NCBI RefSeq assembly: GCF_013403975.1
Contig: NZ_JABFDH010000006.1
Span: forward strand, 124,001 to 188,000
DNA: 64,000 nt
Source: Winogradskyella ursingii
Lineage (GTDB): Bacteria > Bacteroidota > Bacteroidia > Flavobacteriales > Flavobacteriaceae
Reading direction: 5' to 3'
This document shows, piece after piece, positions 19,823-27,609 of the stretch (the first letter of the stretch is position 1; each line of letters opens with the position of its first letter). The notes beneath the pieces were generated by a model that was given only the letters and a program-made list of their open reading frames with translations, did not search any database and was not told the origin of the DNA. Made by a program: the position numbers and the translations under genes.

Positions 19823-20115
19823 AGTAATATGTTTTTAATACATAGCTTGGGTTTGCAGACTGTTTTGGAATTTTCTGTATAGTATCCCATTGTACGCAAA
19901 TCTCCCGCTTCTTATCAAATTTAAAAAATCTATAATGACTTATAAATTATTAATTGGTCAAATTCCTTTTTAAATACAACTATCAAATTACCTTCTAAGT
20001 GCAAGCTTCAAACTCATGGTTTTCAACTAACTTTTTCATTGCACCTATTGCATTGCTCAAATAAACCATTGGTAGTGTGAAGTGACATTTTATTAAAATT
20101 AGTAGAATTGAAATT

Positions 20116-20994
20116 TTAATTCCAAATTACTTTTCTTTCTCTTAAATTGTATTTATCACCTTTTTTTAGAAAATAGAATAATTGATCTTTACTGGGTAAT
20201 TTTTTTTGTGAATCACCTGAATAAAGGTCAGATTGTTCAATTGACCAGAATGACTCGTCGTAGATAAGCACATAGCTTTTTCCGATTACTTCGAGTATAT
20301 CTCCTTTAACTATAATTGCGGTGCTCTCATCAATTCCGACACCTAATAGCTCGGGTTTTTCTTTAAGAATTGTAAACATATCAAACTGTCTGTTTCTGGT
20401 TAAGACGTGTTGATCAATTGTAATATTGGAGATAAACCCAAAACCAACTTCGTGGTCTCCCATCATAATTTGATTGTTTTTGGTATCTCCTCTTGCCAGA
20501 TAAGAACCTTGAATAGTTGCACCAGCAGAGGATCCAGCAATAACGCCACCTCTATCCAACAACTTAAATAGTTCCTCTTGTACTCTTGTATTTAGATAAC
20601 TATCTGCAATTCGCCAGTGTCTACCTCCCGTAAAATATACACCTGTGGCTTCTTTGAGCGGCTTTATAAATGCATCTGTATTTACCAATATAGAATCGCT
20701 AGTATGTAAAATGGTAATCTCGGGAATACCGTATTCTACAAAATTGTTTTTTAGTAATGTGGTATCTATTTTGTTGTCTCTAACAAATGCGGTTGGGATC
20801 ACTACTATTTTTGCAGCATCTCCACCAGCCAGATCACGAAATTCTTTCATAATTTCGGTATCACCTATTTGTCCTCCACCAATAGCTATAAGGGTCCCAT
20901 TTTTATGACCTGTTGTGATTTTTTTCTCTTGTGTTAGCCCTCTATATTGGATGAGGAATAGGGTAATAAATAGAAGTAAAACATGTTTAGTCAT
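20116..20994 (-). CDS. Exported cyanophycinase-like S51 peptidase
   Basis: With ATG at 20994 the protein has 292 residues and a good signal peptide (MTKHVLLLFITLFLIQ). An in-frame TTG at 21021 adds nine residues before the signal and was rejected. The S51 signature is intact: GGGQIGDTEI, YFTGGRHWRI, the nucleophile elbow GSSAGA (Ser156) and IDQHVLTRNRQFDMF with His196. S51 includes cyanophycinase (splits cyanophycin to beta-Asp-Arg) and dipeptidase E. Export suggests it handles external or periplasmic polymer rather than a storage granule. No cyanophycin synthetase is visible in this window. Isolated gene. Confidence 0.88.
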   Translation of the reverse strand: MTKHVLLLFITLFLIQYRGLTQEKKITTGHKNGTLIAIGGGQIGDTEIMKEFRDLAGGDAAKIVVIPTAFVRDNKIDTTLLKNNFVEYGIPEITILHTSDSILVNTDAFIKPLKEATGVYFTGGRHWRIADSYLNTRVQEELFKLLDRGGVIAGSSAGATIQGSYLARGDTKNNQIMMGDHEVGFGFISNITIDQHVLTRNRQFDMFTILKEKPELLGVGIDESTAIIVKGDILEVIGKSYVLIYDESFWSIEQSDLYSGDSQKKLPSKDQLFYFLKKGDKYNLRERKVIWN

Positions 20995-21182
20995 TGGAAA
21001 ATTTTTAAAACTACTTTTCAATAGTATGGTTTAAGAACTGATAGAATTAATTTGTTAAAGTTAATGCTGAATAAATATTATTCGGCAAAATCCTTAATGA
21101 TATTACTCTAAACTCTATAACCCTTGAAGAAAAAAGCGTTTTATGTTCTAAACCGTAATTTCAAAACCCTTTTAAATTTCTT

Positions 21183-21917
21183 CTAACTGCGTGTTATTGT
21201 TATTGTCGCTGTCCGTCCTGCAGCTGCATTTTCGTATCTAGAGCGAACGATTGGAACATTTGGACTATTATTGCAGTTAATGTAAGCCTGTGCTTGAATT
21301 GGAAAATAATCACCGGACCCTAGTATTTTAAGAGTATTTGCAATTTCGGTAGAACTATTATCCCAATTGACATTTTTGCCAGGGAAAGTAAAACCATCAA
21401 CTACTACAGATGAAAATACGGCTTGATATGATACCGTTCCTTCATATTTAGGCACTTCTGCTCCCAATATAAAAGTAACGCCTGGCCCGCCACCTACACA
21501 AGTGTTAGATGTTTCTTCTTCAATTACCGAAAGTGGAATTTCCATAACAATCACTGAAGATTCGGTAGTAAATAAAAATTCAGCTCTTGATGTACCACCA
21601 CGTCCATCTCTTGCCTCTACATATCCTGCATAGTTTGTTTCTGGGTCAAGACCACTGAATGTGTAGGTAAAACCTGGTAGGTTAGTGATAATTTCTTCGT
21701 TTTCTAAAAATATAGCATAAGTTACTGTGTCGCCATCAATGTCATTAGCACTGGTCCAATCTACAGTAGCACCATCGAATGTGATATTAATAACGTTGGC
21801 AGAAAAGTTACCTGGATCACTATTTTCAAGGGAATTGTCGTCAGAAGATGAACAATTTGTTAAAATAATACTACTTAGAAAGAACAGTACTATTAATGTT
21901 TTGCTTAAAAGTTTCAT
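21183..21917 (-). CDS. Fibronectin type III lipoprotein, unknown function
   Basis: This 244-residue protein has a lipoprotein signal with lipobox ILTNC (Cys22) followed by Ser and Asp residues, a typical Bacteroidota surface-lipoprotein export pattern. Residues about 37-120 form one fibronectin type III-like domain (pattern WTSANDIDGDTVTY and YTFSGLDPETNYAGYVEARD). The remaining C-terminal part is beta-rich with two Cys residues and has no family I recognise. No enzymatic motif. Monocistronic, AT-rich gaps on both sides. Confidence 0.8.
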   Translation of the reverse strand: MKLLSKTLIVLFFLSSIILTNCSSSDDNSLENSDPGNFSANVINITFDGATVDWTSANDIDGDTVTYAIFLENEEIITNLPGFTYTFSGLDPETNYAGYVEARDGRGGTSRAEFLFTTESSVIVMEIPLSVIEEETSNTCVGGGPGVTFILGAEVPKYEGTVSYQAVFSSVVVDGFTFPGKNVNWDNSSTEIANTLKILGSGDYFPIQAQAYINCNNSPNVPIVRSRYENAAAGRTATITITRS

Positions 21918-22098
21918 AATGTTTTATAATTTATTGGTTTACAAAACATCGTAAAACAGCTAAAATGTCATCAAACTTAGATTCTTTTCAAAAAATTTAA
22001 ATCAGTAATTAAGCACACAATAACCGAAATGAAAATCCGCTAGAATTTTCTACATATTGATAGGCCAAGCAATGTATCATTCACACTGTTAAGTAACT

Positions 22099-22863
22099 TT
22101 AAAATTTCAGTTCGGCATATTCGACCTTGTCCGAAATTTCTTTTTTATTTCCTATGTATTCCTTTCCACGTAGTTTGCTCACTGTGTGAGCTTTTAGTTC
22201 ATCTTCGGGATAACTTCTTATCAATTCTTGGATTTTCTTTTTGTCCAAATCGTCTTCTACAGGATTTAACCATTGATCTTCTAATTGATCCAACAATATT
22301 AAAGGCATTCTCGGACCCTTTATTTTTGGGTTATTATGGATTTTATCCATCAGTGAATTTCCTTCTGTAGTGACTATAGAAAATGTGTTCATTTTCCCTT
22401 TGGTTTCAGGGTTTTCCCATTCACTCCATAATCCAGCGAGTGCGATAGGTTTTTCGTCTTTTCTTTGGATGAAAAATGGATAAGTCTTTTTATTAAAGTG
22501 ATGGTGTTCATAAAATCCGTCGATATAAATAATGCATCTATTGCTTTTGGCAGATTGTCTAAAAGATGGCTTTTCGAAAATTGTTTCACCACGAGCGTTT
22601 AGAGTATTGTTCCAAAATTTTTTCATCTGCTCTTCATCTTTTACCCATTGTGGTACAAGTCCCCAAGTTGCTACAATCGGAAATTCTGGTGAGTCATCTG
22701 TATAAATAAGTAACTCAGGATGACTAAATCCAGAAACATGATGCAATGGCAAATCTGTAAATGGAATTAGTTGCTCCATGATTTCCTCGACAGCGATTAA
22801 ATCTCCTTTTCTTTTAGCTCTATTGAGTTGAGCTTCATAACTTGCTTTTATATCGTAGCACAT
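22099..22863 (-). CDS. SOS-response-associated protein of the HMCES/YedK family
   Basis: This 254-residue SRAP-domain protein should crosslink to abasic sites in single-stranded DNA. The catalytic Cys2 follows the initiator Met (MCYDIKAS). Other active-site residues are visible: Asn89 and Arg91 in NTLNARGET, Glu119 in IDGFYEH and His176 in KIHNNPKIKGPRMP, corresponding to the Asn, Glu and His of human HMCES. Length is normal. No LexA-type box is evident upstream. Isolated gene between two lone accessory-looking genes. Confidence 0.92.
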   Translation of the reverse strand: MCYDIKASYEAQLNRAKRKGDLIAVEEIMEQLIPFTDLPLHHVSGFSHPELLIYTDDSPEFPIVATWGLVPQWVKDEEQMKKFWNNTLNARGETIFEKPSFRQSAKSNRCIIYIDGFYEHHHFNKKTYPFFIQRKDEKPIALAGLWSEWENPETKGKMNTFSIVTTEGNSLMDKIHNNPKIKGPRMPLILLDQLEDQWLNPVEDDLDKKKIQELIRSYPEDELKAHTVSKLRGKEYIGNKKEISDKVEYAELKF

Positions 22864-23035
22864 ATTTTTTCTAATATTGTCTAGCCGTTCCTTCTAGGCT
22901 TTAGTTGCGAGCGTAGTGATAATGATTTTTGATTAAGAACTAACGTTGTCAATTCCCAATGGTTTTGGATAATTCGGCCGTCTTTGGCGGTAAATCGAAT
23001 CCGTCTTAATGGCGGTTTTTAAATTATTGCAACTG

Positions 23036-23956
23036 TTATTTATTTTTCCAATTTGTCAAAATATCAGCTATTTCTTTTCCAACTTCTTTTTCTAAACGAG
23101 TTGATAATTCCGAATCAGAAAGTTTATCGTTTTTGCTCAAATCGGTATTAATCAAAAAATTGAGAAGCTTTATTAAAATATCGCTTGTGCCGGAATCAAT
23201 TATCGACTTTGCATTTTGATAAAGTTGTATTTGAAACCATTCATAATTTTGAGGCGTCAGTTTTTGAACATATTTTTCTTCAAAGTCTTTGAGTGTTTTA
23301 AATTCTGCCATTCTATCGCCAGATTTTATTACAAATGCTGGATATGTATCCATTATTTCATAAGAAGAGTTAGATTTATTTTTTATAAAAGAATACATAC
23401 TCATTGTGGCAAATAACTCTTGTAACCACTTTCTTTGCGGTTGAGTCCCTTGCTTAAAATGATAAAGATGGGCTAATTCGTGAATGGACAAGGTCTCTCG
23501 GTAAAAAAGGTCCAAATCAATATGCTCACCGTAAACGGGTTTTAAAGAACTCCAATAGTGTTCAGGTAACTGAATAATCATTTTTTCCACTTCTTTCGAA
23601 ATAACTGATTTATCTAATCCAAGTATTACATTTCCATTTCCAGCTTGAGGTAAACCTGGTGGTGGGAAGTAAGCGTATTCACTCCACGCTTTATTTTCAA
23701 TGAACAAAACAGCAAATTCTAAATCTGTTTGAAACATTTTATCAAAATACAGTTTGGCACTGTTTAAATTTCTAAGAGTTTCTTCTTGGGTTTTTAAAGA
23801 GTCATTTGAAACCAAAGTTTTAAAAGAATAATCTGTTTCTAATTCTATTAACCCTCTATGAATAGAAGTGTCAATCCAAATTTCTTGACCTTGCAATTGC
23901 ATTGTGATACAACAAATCAAAATCGCAATAAAATGAGTAAAAGTTGATTTTTTCAT
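23036..23956 (-). CDS. Exported gluzincin-like putative metallopeptidase
   Basis: This 306-residue protein has a signal peptide (about 23 residues, ending near MQLQGQ) and a clear zinc motif: HELAH at 159-163 with a second acidic ligand Glu180 in WLQELFATMS, a gluzincin-type spacing of 16 residues. The rest matches no family I can name. It could be a secreted peptidase or an orphan with lost activity. It stands alone, with 160-170 base AT-rich gaps on both sides in what looks like an accessory stretch (22.9-25.7 kb). Confidence 0.65.
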   Translation of the reverse strand: MKKSTFTHFIAILICCITMQLQGQEIWIDTSIHRGLIELETDYSFKTLVSNDSLKTQEETLRNLNSAKLYFDKMFQTDLEFAVLFIENKAWSEYAYFPPPGLPQAGNGNVILGLDKSVISKEVEKMIIQLPEHYWSSLKPVYGEHIDLDLFYRETLSIHELAHLYHFKQGTQPQRKWLQELFATMSMYSFIKNKSNSSYEIMDTYPAFVIKSGDRMAEFKTLKDFEEKYVQKLTPQNYEWFQIQLYQNAKSIIDSGTSDILIKLLNFLINTDLSKNDKLSDSELSTRLEKEVGKEIADILTNWKNK

Positions 23957-24115
23957 AGTTGTGTTTTAATTGGAGGCAACAGTTTTGGTTATGATTTCGT
24001 TGCATATTTCAGTACCTAATTTAGTAAATACAAATTGATTAAAAAATCCTAGAGGAATTTTGTTAGTAGGCGTGTATTAACAATTAATTTTATACGGTGT
24101 TTTCAATTGGTTTTT

Positions 24116-24718
24116 TCAGTCATAAATTCTAATTATTTCGCCATTTCCTTTTCCGTTTACACTTCTAACATATCCGTTAATTACTTTTTTCATTGGTATT
24201 GGATTGTGTCCAGGAAAATAGTCTTTGTACTTTTCGTAAGCATCTTCTACCATTCCAGAAGAAACAACATTAACTCGTATTCCATTCTCAATTTCAAGTG
24301 CCACAGCTTTCACAAAACTATGTATTCCACCATTTACCATTGCAGCACTTGTTGTTTTTACAACTGGGTCGTCTGCCAAAATTCCTGTTGACAATGTAAT
24401 CGAACCATTTGGATTTAAATAATTCTGTCCAATGCGTACAAGGTTGACTTGTCCCATTAATTTACTTTTTAATCCAATGTAATAGTCGTCTTCGGTAAGT
24501 TCATTAAAATTTGCCCATTTCGCTTCTCCAGCGATACAAATTATGGCATCCACATTGCCAATTTTATCAAACATTGATTTTATTGATTTACTATCAGCAA
24601 TATCAACATTGACATCTCCATTGGTTCGTCCAGCCATTAAAATTTCGTTCTTTTCTCTAAAATGTGAAACAACGGTTTTTCCTATTGTTCCGTTCCCTCC
24701 AATTATTAAAATTTTCAT
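24116..24718 (-). CDS. Short-chain dehydrogenase/reductase
   Basis: With ATG at 24718 the protein has 200 residues and begins MKILIIGGNGTIGKTVV, placing the NAD(P)-binding GGNGTIG at residues 7-13. An upstream in-frame ATG at 24742 would overlap the preceding gene and add unconserved residues. This is a compact SDR: the usual YxxxK is not obvious, whereas Ser in ITLSTGIL and a Gly-Gly-Ile-His segment lie where the catalytic residues would be, so catalytic mode is uncertain. Last of a three-gene unit with an ArsR-type regulator and a small membrane protein. Confidence 0.8.
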   Translation of the reverse strand: MKILIIGGNGTIGKTVVSHFREKNEILMAGRTNGDVNVDIADSKSIKSMFDKIGNVDAIICIAGEAKWANFNELTEDDYYIGLKSKLMGQVNLVRIGQNYLNPNGSITLSTGILADDPVVKTTSAAMVNGGIHSFVKAVALEIENGIRVNVVSSGMVEDAYEKYKDYFPGHNPIPMKKVINGYVRSVNGKGNGEIIRIYD

Positions 24719-24729
24719 TGTCTTAGTTT

Positions 24730-24999
24730 TTAAGTTAAGCATTGAGCTTTGTTACATTTCTCTTTTTTATTTATTGACTTATATATCGTTAAAGTAGCAA
24801 TGATACTCCAAAGTAAATTGGTTACAAATGGTGGAATTGCATTGTAGTAATAACAGTTTATGGCTATTAGAAGTCCTCCAAAGAAGTTCAAATATTTGCC
24901 ATAGTTTAAATACTTTTTATTTTCGATTAAGGTTAGGGCATAGGCAAAGATTATCAATCCTGAACCAGACCAACCTAAAATGTCGATTATTGTTTTCAT
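24730..24999 (-). CDS. Small membrane protein of the CBU_0592 type
   Basis: This 89-residue protein has three hydrophobic segments, WSGSGLIIFAYALTLI, a central GGLLIAINCYYYNAIPP and TNLLWSIIATLTIY, matching the CBU_0592-like membrane family. Function unknown. The coding region ends 11 bases before the SDR start and begins about 43 bases after the regulator stop. That upstream gap contains a second copy of the site found in front of the regulator gene (see 25006-25029). Confidence 0.75.
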   Translation of the reverse strand: MKTIIDILGWSGSGLIIFAYALTLIENKKYLNYGKYLNFFGGLLIAINCYYYNAIPPFVTNLLWSIIATLTIYKSINKKEKCNKAQCLT

Positions 25000-25005
25000 A
25001 GTTTG

Positions 25006-25029
25006 TTATATTGCGAAATGTCGATATGT
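25006..25029. promoter_or_regulatory. Second ArsR-operon operator-like site
   Basis: Aligned to the reverse complement of the site at 25353-25376, 18 of 24 positions agree, including the core GCGAA and the arm GATAT. It lies 7-30 bases upstream of the small membrane protein start, the same spacing as the first site to the regulator gene. Confidence 0.5.
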
Positions 25030-25042
25030 TTAAATAAATGTT

Positions 25043-25345
25043 TTAAGTTAGAAAGTCAGTAAATTGGTTAATGATTTTTTCGTTTCTTTTCAAATAAGAC
25101 CATTTTCCGTGTCTTGTTGATATTAAAAGTCCACATTTCTCCATATTAGTCAAATATGTTGAAATAGTGGATTGTGATAATCCAGTTTTTTCTTGAATAT
25201 AAGTAACGCAAACTCCATCATTAAAATGTTTTAATGTCTCGTGTGGTGGGAAATGTTTTTCTGGTTCTTTAAGCCATTCCAATATCTGAAATCTGATTTG
25301 GTTCGATAAACATTTACCAATTTCTGTCGCTATTTTCAAATTCAT
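25043..25345 (-). CDS. ArsR-family winged-helix regulator
   Basis: This 100-residue protein is a winged helix of the ArsR/SmtB type: an N-terminal helix with SNQIRFQILEWL, recognition helix TGLSQSTISTYLTNMEKCGLL and a beta-wing (STRHGKWSYLKRN). A Cys pair for metal is not seen in the usual ELCVC position, so metal sensing is not supported; the inducer is unknown. It is the first gene of the unit with the small membrane protein and the SDR. A 7-base perfect inverted repeat sits 8-31 bases upstream of its start, so autoregulation is likely. Confidence 0.85.
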   Translation of the reverse strand: MNLKIATEIGKCLSNQIRFQILEWLKEPEKHFPPHETLKHFNDGVCVTYIQEKTGLSQSTISTYLTNMEKCGLLISTRHGKWSYLKRNEKIINQFTDFLT

Positions 25346-25352
25346 ACTACAA

Positions 25353-25376
25353 ATATATCTATAATTCGCGATATAT
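25353..25376. promoter_or_regulatory. Candidate operator of the ArsR-type regulator
   Basis: Perfect inverted repeat: ATATATC at 25353-25359 and GATATAT at 25370-25376 with a ten-base centre TATAATTCGC. It ends upstream of the regulator ATG at 25345. Length and symmetry fit a homodimeric winged-helix protein. Confidence 0.6.
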
Positions 25377-25674
25377 AAAAATAAAAATCTAGTTTTATTT
25401 GAAGCACGATTTTTCTTGCCTGTTATTAACGGACCAGTAAACGAAACGGAGGGTGTAAAAAGACCCTAACTTTTCGCATAATATATTGTCCATGAAGTGT
25501 TTTTCAATTCCACATTTCAAATTTCAAATTATAACCCTTTCTATATTGATTTATATCCTAATCTTTCAGATTATTTGATGCGTTTTTTTGTTATTGCCAA
25601 CTTTATATATATAACAATTTTCGCCTTTTTATTAATGGGATAAGACAACATTATTACATCACCGATAGATTCTA
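25377..25674. other. Gene-free spacer
   Basis: The rest of the 329-base gap between the DUF4268 gene and the regulator. It is AT-rich with stops in all frames. I see no RNA gene, repeat or convincing promoter in it. Confidence 0.6.
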
Positions 25675-26103
25675 TCAAGGTTGAATGATTTCCTTAAAGT
25701 CAAGGAAAAATGCTTCGAACAAACTCATATTTTTATTGAAAAATTCCATCACATCGCGCCAGGTGTTTTTATTGTGAATAGATACTTTTTGGTCTATCTG
25801 CACGTAGATACGTGAAATTTCCTTTCCATTTTCTAGATAATATTCTTCTTCAAAAATAGCTTCGGGTAGATACTCATTTTTCAGAACGTTTTTAAGCGCT
25901 AATAACTTTTCCCAAATATTAATACGGTTTTCAAGGTCATCTTCCAAATCTAGTGCGACGATCGCAGTTTTATTATCAAAGTGAAATTTAAATGAAAATC
26001 CCTTGATTTTGGTATCATACATAATCCATTTTCTGGGAAAAGATTTACCAAAACTGGTCCAGAACTGCTGTCGTAGTTTTTTTGATTCTTCTCTGCTAAA
26101 CAT
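25675..26103 (-). CDS. DUF4268-domain protein
   Basis: This 142-residue cytosolic protein fits the stand-alone form of DUF4268, with the start pattern SREESKKLRQQFWTSFGK and the core FSFKFHFDNKTAIVALDLED. In larger proteins this domain occurs next to nuclease-like domains, but alone it has no assigned activity. It is the last gene after a SAM methyltransferase and a ZIP transporter (gaps 9 and 35 bases), so it is probably co-transcribed. No catalytic residues can be named. Confidence 0.78.
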   Translation of the reverse strand: MFSREESKKLRQQFWTSFGKSFPRKWIMYDTKIKGFSFKFHFDNKTAIVALDLEDDLENRINIWEKLLALKNVLKNEYLPEAIFEEEYYLENGKEISRIYVQIDQKVSIHNKNTWRDVMEFFNKNMSLFEAFFLDFKEIIQP

Positions 26104-26138
26104 TTAGAAATTGATTAAAGACAGATTAACACACCGCA

Positions 26139-26813
26139 CTATATATAATAGGCAATTACGATACCTAAACAAATTGCCACTAATTTTGACAAGTTAAATT
26201 TATGACCTTCACCAGTTTCAAACAAAATTGTGGTAGATATATGTAAAAAGATTCCGATAACAATCGCATTGACCAAGTAAACATAGTTAGATAAAAATGC
26301 CAATGTATTGGCCGTATAAGTACCCAACGGTGTCATAGCGGCAAATACGACTAAAAAGCTTGTAATCTGAAATTTACTATAATTAGATTGTAATAAAAAT
26401 GTAGTGATCAATATAGCAATTGGAATTTTATGGACAAGGACTCCATATACCATATCATTATGCTGATGAATAGGAAACCCTTCTAGAAAACTATGGATAC
26501 AAAGACTGATGAATAGCAACCAAGGAAATGCACTCGAATTTTTATGGATATGAACATGTCCGTGTTCTGCACCTTTAGAAAAGAATTCCAAAATAACCTG
26601 AAGTAAGATACCGCACATAATAAACAAACCGGTTTGTTTTGCATTTATGTGTCCATAAACCTCTGGTAGCAAATCGAAAAATGTAAGTGCCAATAAAAAC
26701 GCACCACTAAAACTGAGTAATAATTTTGTGCCGAAAGGCTTTTGTTTTCTAGTTAATAATGCGATAGCCGCTCCGATAATAATAGCCAGAATGGGAAGTA
26801 AGTACATATTCAT
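26139..26813 (-). CDS. ZIP-family divalent metal transporter
   Basis: This 224-residue inner-membrane protein has seven to eight helices. The ZIP signature is HSFLEG at 107-112 (His107, Glu111), and a His-rich cytosolic or loop segment GAEHGHVHIH at 81-90 precedes it, as in many zinc or iron importers. A second metal-site helix contains HKIPIAI. Metal is probably zinc or another divalent ion, unresolved by sequence. It sits between a methyltransferase and a DUF4268 gene in one likely operon. Confidence 0.88.
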   Translation of the reverse strand: MNMYLLPILAIIIGAAIALLTRKQKPFGTKLLLSFSGAFLLALTFFDLLPEVYGHINAKQTGLFIMCGILLQVILEFFSKGAEHGHVHIHKNSSAFPWLLFISLCIHSFLEGFPIHQHNDMVYGVLVHKIPIAILITTFLLQSNYSKFQITSFLVVFAAMTPLGTYTANTLAFLSNYVYLVNAIVIGIFLHISTTILFETGEGHKFNLSKLVAICLGIVIAYYI

Positions 26814-26822
26814 GCCAGCAAT

Positions 26823-27554
26823 TTATTTAAAAATTAAGATAAGACGTTCTGAATTTTGAGGATGGTACTTTTTTAATTTATAATCGCCAAATACGTCTAA
26901 TAGATGTACTCCAGCTTTCTCAAACAAAGCCTCAAAATCTGCTAATGTAAAAGCTTTTACCCGTTCTTGAAACTGATAAGTTTCGTCATTAATTTTAAAG
27001 TTGATGTCTTTTATAATATAACCGTCTTGTACGCTTCTTTTCTGATAAAAACTAATGCCATCCACTATCTTCACATCTTCTGCTACAAGGTTATCTATGA
27101 CAGAGTTAACATTCATAAAATCAATAACACCAAAACCAAAGTCATTTAATTCTGTTTTTATGGCTTTAATAGTTTGAAGGTTGCATTCATCGTCTTCAAA
27201 ATAACCGAAACTTGTAAATAGATTAAAAACTGCATCAAATTTTTCAGGATAAGGTTTGGTCATATCATGAACATCAAATTTTAATGTTTCTGTTTCAAAC
27301 TGTTTGGCGTAGGCTATACTTTGCTCAGACAGATCCACACCTGTTACATTAAATCCCAAGCTGTTTAGGTAAATGGAATGCCGACCTTTTCCGCAGGCTA
27401 AATCTAGGATTTTCCCTCCTTCAGGAATATTAAGATAATTGGTGAGATTATCCATAAATGCTTGAGCTTCCTTATAATCCCTGTCTTTGTAAAGAATGTG
27501 GTAGTAAGGTGTATCAAACCATGAAGCGTACCATTGTTTGGTTGTTTGTGCCAT
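26823..27554 (-). CDS. Class I SAM-dependent methyltransferase
   Basis: This 243-residue protein has the SAM-binding motif I ILDLACGKGRHS (49-60), motif II acidic residue in VTGVDLSEQSI, and motif post-I EKFDAVFNLFTSFGYF. The target cannot be deduced. It starts an operon with the ZIP transporter nine bases downstream. Its promoter lies back-to-back with that of the THUMP methyltransferase, only 55 bases separating the two start codons. Confidence 0.88.
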   Translation of the reverse strand: MAQTTKQWYASWFDTPYYHILYKDRDYKEAQAFMDNLTNYLNIPEGGKILDLACGKGRHSIYLNSLGFNVTGVDLSEQSIAYAKQFETETLKFDVHDMTKPYPEKFDAVFNLFTSFGYFEDDECNLQTIKAIKTELNDFGFGVIDFMNVNSVIDNLVAEDVKIVDGISFYQKRSVQDGYIIKDINFKINDETYQFQERVKAFTLADFEALFEKAGVHLLDVFGDYKLKKYHPQNSERLILIFK

Positions 27555-27570
27555 AGTATTAAATGTCCTG

Positions 27571-27578
27571 CAAAAATA
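27571..27578 (-). promoter_or_regulatory. Minus-strand -7 box TATTTTTG
   Basis: Exact TAnnTTTG match reading toward the SAM methyltransferase gene, 17 bases before its start. It lies three bases from the plus-strand box at 27582-27589. Confidence 0.55.
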
Positions 27579-27581
27579 GCT

Positions 27582-27589
27582 TAAATTTG
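27582..27589 (+). promoter_or_regulatory. Plus-strand -7 box TAAATTTG
   Basis: Exact TAnnTTTG match reading toward the THUMP methyltransferase gene, 20 bases before its ATG at 27610. Confidence 0.55.
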
Positions 27590-27609
27590 CATTTTATTAG
27601 ACGTAGTTT

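Noticed and set aside
19995-20069. Minus-strand 24-residue ORF ending VENHEFEACT in the gap before the cyanophycinase-like gene end
   Set aside because: Frame stays open upstream but without a start, promoter or family; length fits chance in an AT-rich gap.
24719-24742. Upstream ATG of the SDR gene
   Set aside because: Overlaps the preceding gene and precedes the conserved MKILIIGGNGTIG start.
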